DNA from: Candidatus Endomicrobiellum siamense
GTDB taxonomy: Bacteria > Elusimicrobiota > Endomicrobiia > Endomicrobiales > Endomicrobiaceae
DNA length: 54,731 nt
Direction of reading: 5' to 3'
Assembly: GCA_031268145.1 (NCBI GenBank)
Contig: JAIRXS010000011.1
Location: forward strand, 1 to 54,731
Part shown: positions 9,487 to 18,077 of the stretch, piece by piece
How the letters are laid out: the number at the start of each line of letters is the position of its first letter
Position numbering within the stretch: the stretch's first letter is position 1
Position numbers and translations under genes: made by a program
The notes under the pieces: model-generated
The model's input: only the letters and a program-made list of their open reading frames with translations
Told to the model about the DNA's origin: nothing
The model's database searches: none

Positions 9487-11226
9487 GTGAACAATTACAT
9501 TGATCGGTACAACTACTGGTGTTGCGCTAGTTTATTCAAAGAGAGCGTAAGGGAAGAACTAAAAAAAATACGTAATAACATAAAAGAAATTGAAGACCGT
9601 TTTTGTTGTGATATTAAGTTCGGAACAGGTGGTATTCGTGGTTTAATGGGTGCAGGTACAAATAGAATAAATGAATACACTATTCTTCGTGCAACCCAAG
9701 GAATAGCACACTATATTATTAGTCAAAATAGTAAAAAGAAAAGTGTAGTAATTGCATATGATACAAGGCTTAATTCAAAATATTACGCTGAATTAACGAC
9801 TCTATGTTTAAATAAAAACGGAATAAAAACTTACTTATTTAAAGATAGTTCACCTACTCCAGAGCTATCCTATACAATTAGAAAATTAGGCTGTATTGCG
9901 GGTATTGTTATTACAGCAAGTCACAATACTTTTGAATATAATGGGTATAAAGTTTATTGGAGTGACGGGGGACAAATTACTGATTTAATGGCAGAGAGAT
10001 TATTTAAGGAAATTCAAAAAGTTGATTATTTTGATGTAGATTATCAGCACAGCCAGCTGTTTGAAAATGACTTGAATTGTTTTATAGGAGAAGATATTGA
10101 TCAAAGTTATATAGATACAATAATTAATCTTTCGTTAATGCAAGAAACAGACTCATTTGACGGTGTTTCAATTGTATATACGCCTTTGCATGGGACGGGA
10201 GCTAGATTAATAAAAAATATTGCCGATCGTCTCGACATAAAAAAATTTTATATGGTAAATGAACAAATCGAAAATAACGGCTATTTTTCTACTGTCAATT
10301 CTCCAAATCCAGACAATAAAGAAGTTTTTAACATGGCTTTAAATTTAGCGAAAAATAAAGATGCAGACATAATTATAGCAACAGATCCTGATGCGGATAG
10401 GTTAGGGGTTATGGCAAAAAAAGAAAGTGATGAATATAAATTTTTTACAGGTAATATGTTAGGTGTTTTTCTATTAAATTATATATTAGAACAAAAACAA
10501 AAAATGAATATTTTACCACCAAATGGTGTTGTTTTAAAAACAATTGTCTCATCAAAAATGATTGAAGAAATAGCAAAAAATTATGGTCTCGAAGTTATAG
10601 AAGTATTGACAGGTTTTAAGTATATAGGAGAGCAAATTGAAATACTTCATCTAAATAAAAAAGAATTTGTGTTTGGACTTGAAGAAAGCAATGGATACTT
10701 AGCCGGTATATACGCAAGGGATAAAGATGCAATTTCTGCTGCTATGATTCTTTGTGAGGCGTGTGCATTTTATAAATCTAAAGGAATTTCAGTCTGGGAT
10801 AAAATGTTAGACCTATATAAAAAGTATGGATTTTATAAAGAAGATATTATAAATGTAAACTTGTCTAATATAAATGAAATAAACAATGTAATACATAGTT
10901 TAAGAAGTCTTTCTCATGACATTATTTTGAAAAGTAATGTAATAAAAATTAATGATTATATATCTAGCAAATCCTACGATATAATTAATAATACGGTAGA
11001 AAATATTAAGCTGCCTAAATCGAACGTATTGTTATACGAAATGAACAACAGCAACTGGTTTGCTGTTAGATCTTCCGGAACTGAAATAAAGCTTAAGATT
11101 TATTTTGGAGTAAAAGATAGGCATATTAAAAACGCTAATTCAAAATATAAATGTATAAAAACTTTAATTTATGACTTAATAAACTTAGCTTGTAAAAATG
11201 TAGAAAGGAGGGAAAAGCAATTTTAG
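9487..11226 (+). CDS. Phosphomannomutase/phosphoglucomutase
   Basis: An alpha-D-phosphohexomutase that interconverts hexose 6- and 1-phosphates and here probably supplies mannose 1-phosphate to the neighbouring guanylyltransferase. The phosphoserine loop TASHN is at 143-147 (Ser145), the metal-binding loop DPDADR at 300-305, the sugar-binding loop GLEESNGY near 397, and the phosphate-binding RSSGTE lies near the C-terminus. The length of 579 aa fits the PgcA/yeast-PGM-like long form. The start is GTG 9487, eight bases after CTGGAG. The last codons overlap the proposed start of the next gene. Confidence 0.92.
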   Translation: MNNYIDRYNYWCCASLFKESVREELKKIRNNIKEIEDRFCCDIKFGTGGIRGLMGAGTNRINEYTILRATQGIAHYIISQNSKKKSVVIAYDTRLNSKYYAELTTLCLNKNGIKTYLFKDSSPTPELSYTIRKLGCIAGIVITASHNTFEYNGYKVYWSDGGQITDLMAERLFKEIQKVDYFDVDYQHSQLFENDLNCFIGEDIDQSYIDTIINLSLMQETDSFDGVSIVYTPLHGTGARLIKNIADRLDIKKFYMVNEQIENNGYFSTVNSPNPDNKEVFNMALNLAKNKDADIIIATDPDADRLGVMAKKESDEYKFFTGNMLGVFLLNYILEQKQKMNILPPNGVVLKTIVSSKMIEEIAKNYGLEVIEVLTGFKYIGEQIEILHLNKKEFVFGLEESNGYLAGIYARDKDAISAAMILCEACAFYKSKGISVWDKMLDLYKKYGFYKEDIINVNLSNINEINNVIHSLRSLSHDIILKSNVIKINDYISSKSYDIINNTVENIKLPKSNVLLYEMNNSNWFAVRSSGTEIKLKIYFGVKDRHIKNANSKYKCIKTLIYDLINLACKNVERREKQF

Positions 11227-12086
11227 TATTAAAAAATAATCTGGACAAAAAAATTATTAGTACCAATTTTTACATATTTGTAGACGGCAATTTATTTAAT
11301 GTTAGAAATTGGAACAAAGGATTTAATCAACTTGAAAAATTGGTTAAGTGTATTAGAAAAAATTGTAATGACACTTTTAAAATTCATTATCAAAGTTATC
11401 TAACAACAAAAGCAGATACACTATTAATGATGGCAGTAGCCCATGTTATGAAAAGTATATTTTGCTTGAAAAACAGTAAATATCTTGATATCACATTTTC
11501 ATACAGTTTTCCGCTTTATGATGAAATACACCTAGTTAAACATATGATGGAATGCTTGGATGATATAGTTGACACCGGTTTAATCATACTAGATTATTCA
11601 GATAATTTTTCGAAAATTTCAATTTCAGACGAAGAAGCATATAACAAATGTATGAAAAACGACTGTGCGTACTTAATAAGAAGAAATAGCAAAGACATAT
11701 CCATCAATAAACAAAGTAACTTGTATTCGTTATTAATAAATTGGAGAAATTTTTGTAGGTCAAAATTTAAAAAAATATATAGTAAAAAAATAATAGATGT
11801 TTACATGAAGTTATTTGTTCAAAGTGGATTTATGCCAATTACGTACTCCTATAATGGAGATATTATGGCACAAGAAATATACTATAAAAGTCCTAGAAGC
11901 AACACCAATTATATTTGTATTTTTATTTGGAACAAAGAATACAAAAACAGATGTCCTGGTAAATATGCTTACGCACTATCCATAGAAGAATGCAAAAAAG
12001 AAAATCGTTTTTTTTCTTATTGTTACGGAGCTCAAAATTATAAAAAAACTTGGATGAAACCATTTTTAGAAAGTGGAATTAGATGA
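11220..12086 (+). CDS. GNAT-fold acyltransferase-like protein (Acetyltransf_6 type)
   Basis: A protein of about 288 aa if read from ATT 11220. The C-terminal half resembles the Acetyltransf_6/CelD/FemAB-like fold: a conserved core beta region (YNGDIMAQEIYYK), GKYAYALSIEECKKE, and the closing YGAQNYKKTWM. The frame is open upstream of the first conventional start (TTG 11340), and a perfect AGGAGGG at 11206-11212 lies seven bases before ATT 11220. This suggests either a rare ATT start or a start codon damaged from ATG. The stop overlaps the next gene's ATG. It probably transfers an acyl or aminoacyl group to the operon's product. Substrate is unknown. Confidence 0.55.
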   Translation: MLVLKNNLDKKIISTNFYIFVDGNLFNVRNWNKGFNQLEKLVKCIRKNCNDTFKIHYQSYLTTKADTLLMMAVAHVMKSIFCLKNSKYLDITFSYSFPLYDEIHLVKHMMECLDDIVDTGLIILDYSDNFSKISISDEEAYNKCMKNDCAYLIRRNSKDISINKQSNLYSLLINWRNFCRSKFKKIYSKKIIDVYMKLFVQSGFMPITYSYNGDIMAQEIYYKSPRSNTNYICIFIWNKEYKNRCPGKYAYALSIEECKKENRFFSYCYGAQNYKKTWMKPFLESGIR

Positions 12087-12856
12087 AAAAACATAATATA
12101 TTTTTAGCTCCGCATTTAGACGATGCCGCACTCTCTTGTGGGGATTTAATTTGTAAATTAGTTACTAGAGACGAAAAATGCACAGTAATAACAATTTTTT
12201 CTGGCAGTCCAGCAACAAAGTTTTTGTCTGCTGCTGCTAAACAATTTCACTCAAATTGTAATTTTGGTAATAATCCAATTTTTCACAGAAAAATGGAAGA
12301 TAAAAATGCTATGCGTTTATTAGGATGCGAATATAAGCATTTAGACTTTTTAGAATGTTTATACAGGGCAGATGAACCAGAAAATCATATATATTCAAAT
12401 TTAAATCAAATATACTGTTACAATCATGATAAAGATAAGAATTATGAATATATGGTAGAAAAAGCGTTATATAGTGAAGTAAAAGACTCTGATGTAGTAT
12501 ACGCTCCCTTGAGCATAGGAAATCATGCAGACCATATTATGACTAAAATATTATATCTAGATTATCAAAGAAAATATCGGGGGAAATTTATTATTACGAA
12601 GATATACTTTATGTTTCTGGAGTAAACGGCACAACTGTATATAAAGAGAAAACTAATGGTCTTGGTGAAAGTATAATAAACATTACCGAAAACGAATGGG
12701 AAAGGAAAAAAATGTGCAGTTAAATGCTATAAATCACAAATCAAGATTATGTGGGACAGTCTTGAAACTATGCTCAAAGATATTGATCACGTTTCAAAAA
12801 CACATGCGACTGGAAGAAGCATACGCTTATGGCATATGAATAAAAATATTACATAA
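12083..12856 (+). pseudogene. PIG-L/LmbE-family deacetylase, two frameshifts
   Basis: The family removes N-acetyl groups from amino sugars using zinc. The metal-binding motif is visible as PHLDDAALSCG near residues 9-19 and a second ligand in NHADH near 148. The reading frame breaks twice. At the G run 12579-12583 the frame must shift to read GEIYYYEDILYVSGVNG, and at the A run 12706-12712 it must shift again to read CAVKCYKSQIKIMW, finishing at TAA 12854-12856. With both corrections the protein would be about 257 aa, a normal family length. Deletion or insertion in homopolymers explains both. Unless sequencing errors are responsible, the deacetylase step of the pathway is lost. Confidence 0.85.
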
Positions 12857-12899
12857 ACAACACCAATAGAATTTTTAAAATCAAGGAGATCGTATTGCC

Positions 12900-14162
12900 A
12901 TGCATAAACAACACATTTCACAAGAAATAAAATACGAATTATTATTCAGCACAATAAAAAAATGCTACGATTATGTGCCGTTTTATAAAAATCTTTTTGA
13001 TTTAAATAAATTAGACTATAACAAAATTAAATCATTAAACGACATAAATTTAATTCCATTTACAAACAAAACGGATTTAATTAACAATTATCCCTTTGGT
13101 CTTTTTGCTGTAGATCAAAAAGAAATTGTAAGAATTCATCAGTCAAGCGGAACTCATGATGTACCTAAAGTTATTGGATATACGCATAAGGATCTAAAAA
13201 ATTGGCAAAACACTTGTATTCAAACACTAAAAGCAACTGGCTGTACTAACAATGATGTAATTCAAATTGCCTTTAATTATGGCTTGTTTACTGGAGGACT
13301 TGGATTTCATGCAGCAGCAGAAAAACTAAGACTAACTGTTATACCATCTTCTTGTAACAACACCTATAAACAAATATCACTATTAAAAGATATGCAGACA
13401 ACAATACTGTGCTGTACTCCTTCTTATGCTTTGTATATTGGCAATACAATTAAAAAACTAGGTGAAGACCCAAAAACATTTAACCTAAATACTGCAATTT
13501 TAGGAGCAGAAAATTTATCCGATAATATGAGAAAATTGATAGAAACTCTATTCAATTTAGAAGTTTATAATACATATGGGCTTTCGGAAATGTACGGTCC
13601 TGGCGTTGCTTTCGAATGTGAATATCACTGTGGAATGCACATAAACGAAGATTATTTTTTACCTGAGGTAATAAACCCTAAAACTTTAGAAGTTTTAGAA
13701 AATGGTGAAATAGGTGAATTAGTTTTAACTACTTTACAACATCAAGCGATGCCGTTGTTAAGATATAGAACAGGAGATCTTACAAGTTTAAAAAAAGAGC
13801 TGTGTCCATGCGGGCGTACATTAATAAAAATGAGTAATCCTTTGGGAAGATCTGATGATATGTTTATAATAAAAGGTGTTAATATTTTCCCTTCACAAAT
13901 TGAAAATGTTATTTTCAAAGAAATTTCTAATATTGCAGATTATAGAATTATTATTGACAAAATTGACAACATAGATAGATTAACTGTAGATATCGATTTA
14001 CTTAACAGTGTTAATGATAAAAATTTAAAAGGTAGAATAGAAAAAATTTTGAAAAACAAGTTATGTGTAAAAGCCAATGTAAATATATTAGTTGATAATC
14101 TAGCATATGAAATCAAAGCTAAAACTAATCATTTGATTGACAGACGAAAAATATCTGAATAA
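12900..14162 (+). CDS. Adenylate-forming ligase, phenylacetate-CoA ligase (PaaK/CapK) family
   Basis: The family activates a carboxylic acid as acyl-adenylate. The phosphate-binding loop reads SSGTHDVPK near 82-90, the adenine-binding motif is YNTYGLSEMYGPG near 223-235, and the hinge region is RYRTGDL near 287, followed by a small C-terminal domain with GRSDDM. At 420 aa it is full length. ATG 12900 has CAAGGAGAT upstream. Lying between two GNAT-type transferases, it may activate an acyl group for attachment to the glycan. CapK-like members occur in polysaccharide loci without proven CoA ligase activity, so the acid and final acceptor are unknown. Confidence 0.82.
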   Translation: MHKQHISQEIKYELLFSTIKKCYDYVPFYKNLFDLNKLDYNKIKSLNDINLIPFTNKTDLINNYPFGLFAVDQKEIVRIHQSSGTHDVPKVIGYTHKDLKNWQNTCIQTLKATGCTNNDVIQIAFNYGLFTGGLGFHAAAEKLRLTVIPSSCNNTYKQISLLKDMQTTILCCTPSYALYIGNTIKKLGEDPKTFNLNTAILGAENLSDNMRKLIETLFNLEVYNTYGLSEMYGPGVAFECEYHCGMHINEDYFLPEVINPKTLEVLENGEIGELVLTTLQHQAMPLLRYRTGDLTSLKKELCPCGRTLIKMSNPLGRSDDMFIIKGVNIFPSQIENVIFKEISNIADYRIIIDKIDNIDRLTVDIDLLNSVNDKNLKGRIEKILKNKLCVKANVNILVDNLAYEIKAKTNHLIDRRKISE

Positions 14163-14220
14163 ATAACTTTTTATCATATGTGTACATAAAATTAAGAAAA
14201 ATTATTTAGGAGATTTTATT

Positions 14221-15417
14221 TTGGAAATTAAAAAAATTAATGCCACTTTTAAACAAAAAATTATTAGTTTGTATGAACAATCTGGGTTTGATCAAAATGG
14301 TTATTTTTTCAAATGTTTGCATGAAAAAAATTTTTTATTGGATTTTATTACAGGCGTATTTAAAGAAGATGAATTGTTGGCAATACAAGCTGATGTACCT
14401 TCAAAAATGTCATTGAATGGGAATCAGCTAGATATTTTATATTTAAGTAATGTAACAGTAGCACCTAATAAAAGAGGTGACGGTCTTAGTAAAATTCTTT
14501 TTAACGATGTTATAAATAAAGCAAAAAGTAAAAATTTATCTGCACTAGTTATGCACCCTTTTAATCATAGTTTTTATTGGAATTCAGGATTTGCCAGTGC
14601 ATTTTCTAATTGGGCACTTAAAATCCCCACTGAATTGGTGCAAGACTCTTTTAAATTTAATGTCTCGAAATCAATTAAAAGTATACTTAAAACTGAATCA
14701 TTAGATAATAACAATACTTTTAGTAATTTTTTTTCTTTAAAACAATACTTTTGGAATCAAAAAAATGATAATGTTAGTGAATTGATTATTCCAGAAAAAT
14801 TTTTACGTTCTAAAATGCACGGAAATCTTATGATAGCGTATTGTATAAGTGAACTTGACAAAGGATATATGCTCTATGAAATTACGAATAGAAAAATCAC
14901 TGTACACGAAATTAGATACAACAATAAAGATATCCTTTACAGTTTTATCCAAATTCTTCAGGGATATAAATGGCATTGCACGGAATATTTTTTTGAAAAT
15001 GTTAATTATAATTTTCCAATGGAGTTATTAATAAAGAATTATTGGAACATCTCACAAAACGTTATGTTATTTTATGATCCTTTTAGAATGATAAGAATAA
15101 TAGATTTATATAAAATATTTTTATCTGTATGCAATTTATATTTTGATGGGAATTTAAGCATAAAAATAAAAGATAACTTAATTTTAGAAAATAATCTAAT
15201 ATACAATTTTGATGGAAATGGTAGAATACATAAACATGCCGACGGTGATTACATGTGTTCAACTGACATAAGAAGTATTGCCGAATTAATTACTGGTAAA
15301 AGTAGCCCGCAAAACTTGTTTTTATTAGGAAGATTAGACGTAAGCTACGAAAAATGTTTAGACACCTTAAATAAAATTTTCACTAATTATGATACCCTAT
15401 CACTTGACATACATTGA
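14221..15417 (+). CDS. Eis-like GNAT acetyltransferase
   Basis: At 398 aa this has the length and layout of the Eis family: an N-terminal GNAT domain, a central second GNAT-like domain and a C-terminal SCP2-like domain. The acetyl-CoA loop is in VTVAPNKRGDGLSKIL near 78-93, followed by the Eis-typical MHPFNHSFYWNSGF. The start is TTG 14221, seven bases after TTAGGAGA. Characterised Eis proteins acetylate aminoglycosides at several amines, so in this setting it could modify the cluster product or protect against a related compound. Its stop lies two bases from the stop of the opposing manA gene, with no terminator visible between them. Confidence 0.8.
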   Translation: MEIKKINATFKQKIISLYEQSGFDQNGYFFKCLHEKNFLLDFITGVFKEDELLAIQADVPSKMSLNGNQLDILYLSNVTVAPNKRGDGLSKILFNDVINKAKSKNLSALVMHPFNHSFYWNSGFASAFSNWALKIPTELVQDSFKFNVSKSIKSILKTESLDNNNTFSNFFSLKQYFWNQKNDNVSELIIPEKFLRSKMHGNLMIAYCISELDKGYMLYEITNRKITVHEIRYNNKDILYSFIQILQGYKWHCTEYFFENVNYNFPMELLIKNYWNISQNVMLFYDPFRMIRIIDLYKIFLSVCNLYFDGNLSIKIKDNLILENNLIYNFDGNGRIHKHADGDYMCSTDIRSIAELITGKSSPQNLFLLGRLDVSYEKCLDTLNKIFTNYDTLSLDIH

Positions 15418-15419
15418 TC

Positions 15420-16304
15420 CTAATTTGGGCAGTATATTAATAAAAATTTTATTTGGCCACCAATAGTTATATACTGGTCTTCTTCAAACATTACTAAAAC
15501 ACATTCGCTTTTATGTAAATTATTACTATTTATAAATCCTTCTCCCTCTAAAACATAAATGACACAAAATGTGTTTAGTCTGATTTTTTCGCAATTATTA
15601 CCATAAAGACTATAAAATTTTACTGTGTACTGATTGTTTTTTTCCAAAATTATAGATTTAAATCCATTGAGTAGTTTATTAGAATTAATAATGCTATTAT
15701 GTACAGAGGGATAGTTTATTGCTTTTAATCCACACTTTAAATTTAGATCTCTGCATTTTTCGGTATCTATTCTTTTATAATCATAAATTCTATATGTAAC
15801 GCTATTACTTTGTTGGACTTCAAGTACTTCTACGCCTTTGCCTAATGAATGAACTGTGCCAGCATTGATTTGAATACAATCTCCTTTCTTTACTGTTTCA
15901 TAACTTACAATTTGTTCTATGTTGTCGTTATTAACGTATTTAATAAACTCGTTTTTGCTAATGGCGCTATGTCCATTAATGATCTTCATATTATTTTTAT
16001 TGTTTAATACATACCAAAATTCATCTTTACCTTTGCAGCCTTCCATTTTTTTAGCGTACCTATCGTCTGGATGTACCTGTATGCTAAGATTTTGAATAGG
16101 AGTAATTATTTTTAACAATAGTGGGAAATCATCTCTCATTGATTTTATTTTTATATTTTTCCACAAATCTTTTAATGAAATTACTTCACCATTATTCTTT
16201 TCAGTGCCTATGCAATTAGCCATATCATTTCCACTTAGTATCCATGATTCAACTCCCCACATTTTTTTAAAAAATATAGGTTTAAAATTATATAACTTTG
16301 TCAT
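15420..16304 (-). CDS. manA: Mannose-6-phosphate isomerase, class I
   Basis: Interconverts fructose 6-phosphate and mannose 6-phosphate, the entry to GDP-mannose. The cupin zinc ligands are visible: Gln76 and His78 in IQVHPDD, Glu95 in KDEFWYV, and His152 in INAGTVHSLG, followed by EVQQSNSVTYRIYDY. At 294 aa it is the short bacterial form. It is the last gene of the minus-strand block and starts three bases after the PHP gene ends. With manC and the mutase on the facing operon it completes the GDP-mannose route, which ties the two convergent blocks into one functional cluster. Confidence 0.93.
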   Translation of the reverse strand: MTKLYNFKPIFFKKMWGVESWILSGNDMANCIGTEKNNGEVISLKDLWKNIKIKSMRDDFPLLLKIITPIQNLSIQVHPDDRYAKKMEGCKGKDEFWYVLNNKNNMKIINGHSAISKNEFIKYVNNDNIEQIVSYETVKKGDCIQINAGTVHSLGKGVEVLEVQQSNSVTYRIYDYKRIDTEKCRDLNLKCGLKAINYPSVHNSIINSNKLLNGFKSIILEKNNQYTVKFYSLYGNNCEKIRLNTFCVIYVLEGEGFINSNNLHKSECVLVMFEEDQYITIGGQIKFLLIYCPN

Positions 16305-16307
16305 TAA

Positions 16308-17027
16308 TTAATTTCTCCCTATATTTTTTAATAAATCGCTGTGACAGTTTAATATGAGTTCTTTAGGAAATCTTGTCTTATTTATTAAATATTCTGCATT
16401 TTTAAAGTTGCCAATATGATATGCAACATGTGCATCACTTCCAATTGAAATCATAACTTTATGTTTTTTACACAATTTTAAAATTTCAGTCATATTTTCT
16501 TCTGAATTTTGACGATAACTGCTTCCATCCATCGAATTACTATTAAGCTCAATAAACACATTATATTTTGCAGCATTTTTTACAACTTCTTCATAATTTA
16601 GCTTGTATCTTCCATCATCGGGATGACCTATTATTGATACATTTTTATTTTTCATAGCACCAATAATTGCTTCTGTATTTTCATTCTCAGTTCCTGGCTT
16701 AATACATCTAGAATGCAGTGAAGCAATAATTATATCGCATTGCTGAGCAGCCACATCACTTAAATCAATTCTACCAGTATAATCTAAGATATTAGCCTCA
16801 CAACCAAATATTAAATTAACTCCAAACATCTCTCTTGATAGAGAACACAAATTATGATAATAGTATTCATGACATGCATCTGGCATGGCATACCCATGTT
16901 CAGTAATTGCTAGTGTTTTTATTTTGTTTGTTTTGGCAAACGTGATCATCTCTTGAATAGTGCTATATGCATGCCCGCTAGCTATACTATGGGTATGTAG
17001 ATCTGCTGAAATTTTCATGCTTAACAT
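16308..17027 (-). CDS. PHP-domain phosphoesterase (YcdX-like)
   Basis: A 239-aa metal-dependent phosphoesterase. The N-terminal metal motif DLHTH is at 9-13, EHGY near 43-46 and HSR near 105; IGHPDD near 137 and SDAH near 198 complete the PHP signature. The start has AAGG five bases upstream; Met4 is an alternative. Family members dephosphorylate small substrates, including sugar or inositol phosphates. Between a methyltransferase and manA in a sugar cluster, removal of a phosphate from an intermediate is a reasonable role, but the substrate is not shown by the sequence. Confidence 0.82.
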   Translation of the reverse strand: MLSMKISADLHTHSIASGHAYSTIQEMITFAKTNKIKTLAITEHGYAMPDACHEYYYHNLCSLSREMFGVNLIFGCEANILDYTGRIDLSDVAAQQCDIIIASLHSRCIKPGTENENTEAIIGAMKNKNVSIIGHPDDGRYKLNYEEVVKNAAKYNVFIELNSNSMDGSSYRQNSEENMTEILKLCKKHKVMISIGSDAHVAYHIGNFKNAEYLINKTRFPKELILNCHSDLLKNIGRN

Positions 17028-17041
17028 CTTATCCTTAAACT

Positions 17042-18046
17042 TTAGTTTTTTAGAGCTATTTCATATATTGAAGCTTTTTTCCCATTAACCAAAGTATTGT
17101 ATTTTTTTACAATTATGAAATCGGAGTTATTAACGGTCTCTTCAAATTCGATCTTCTTTGCTGTTAATATCAATGCCTTTCCATCTTGTATCAAAACGTT
17201 TTGAAAACTGTCTAACATAATAGAGTAAAATTCTTTAATATTATCAATATTTTCAAATATTCCCCAAGGAGGGTCTGTAATAATATAATTAATAGACTTT
17301 TCTTTAATAAATGTTTGTTTATTAATATCACAACAAAATATTTCAATTTTTTTGTTTTTCAAAAACTTATTTTTTTTTAAATTTTCTATACTTTTTTTGG
17401 ATATATCGGAAACATATAATTTGCTAAACCTAAAATGTTTTGCGATTTGAACTGGAATTGCACCATATCCGGAAAAAGGTTCCCATATTACAGAATTTTT
17501 ATTCGTATTAATACAATTTGCAAAAAGATATGCGAATTCTGGTCTTAACTCTCCTTTATTTAATGTTTTTTCATTAAAAATTCTCTTAGTAATTAACTGA
17601 CAATACATCTGAACATCAGTTCTTTTAATAAACCAAAATTCTGTATCTGGATTAAGCCTATTTATCCTTAAACTACTATTTTTTAGAATATGATTTTCTA
17701 TGCAATGCACTGTTTGGTTATCTACTTTACAAAATTCATTTTCCTTTGAAAACCTTACTCGAAAATTTTGTCTATTTAATGTGTTGTAGTTATATTTTTT
17801 GGATTTTCCTTTTGTTATTTGTTTAACCATTGAATTAAAAGATGTATCACCATTAAATCCCCTATGAACCTTATATGTATTATTTACAAAAAATAATTTT
17901 TTCAAATCAAGTATATTTCCGTTATACTCATATAATACGAGCCCGTCATATACTTCAAGAATATTTATTTTTGGTAAAACTTCTTTCATCTGTCTTACGA
18001 CTATACTATCTAACCCGGTAACAAAGGTTGATGCATATTTTAACAC
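17042..18046 (-). CDS. Putative RNA methyltransferase (UPF0020, Trm14/RlmL-like)
   Basis: A 334-aa SAM-dependent methyltransferase. The N-terminal 150 residues look like a THUMP-type RNA-binding region. The Rossmann domain follows, with LRPEFAYLFA at 167-176, motif I EPFSGYGAIP at 189-198, the acidic SAM-binding SDIS near 213 and the catalytic motif DPPWG at 258-262, characteristic of N2-guanine RNA methylases. The start is GTG, preceded by a purine-rich GGATGGGGG. It sits among carbohydrate genes on the same strand, 31 bases after a glycosyltransferase. The location may be incidental, since the motif favours an RNA rather than a sugar substrate. Confidence 0.75.
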   Translation of the reverse strand: MLKYASTFVTGLDSIVVRQMKEVLPKINILEVYDGLVLYEYNGNILDLKKLFFVNNTYKVHRGFNGDTSFNSMVKQITKGKSKKYNYNTLNRQNFRVRFSKENEFCKVDNQTVHCIENHILKNSSLRINRLNPDTEFWFIKRTDVQMYCQLITKRIFNEKTLNKGELRPEFAYLFANCINTNKNSVIWEPFSGYGAIPVQIAKHFRFSKLYVSDISKKSIENLKKNKFLKNKKIEIFCCDINKQTFIKEKSINYIITDPPWGIFENIDNIKEFYSIMLDSFQNVLIQDGKALILTAKKIEFEETVNNSDFIIVKKYNTLVNGKKASIYEIALKN

Positions 18047-18077
18047 TCGGCCCCCATCCTTTTTATTAATTAACTTC

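Noticed and set aside
361-15417. Ordinary O-antigen or capsule locus
   Set aside because: No initiating sugar-phosphate transferase, flippase, polymerase or Wzt-type binding domain; the exporter and the carbamoyl/inositol enzymes fit a small glycoconjugate better, though a surface glycolipid remains possible.
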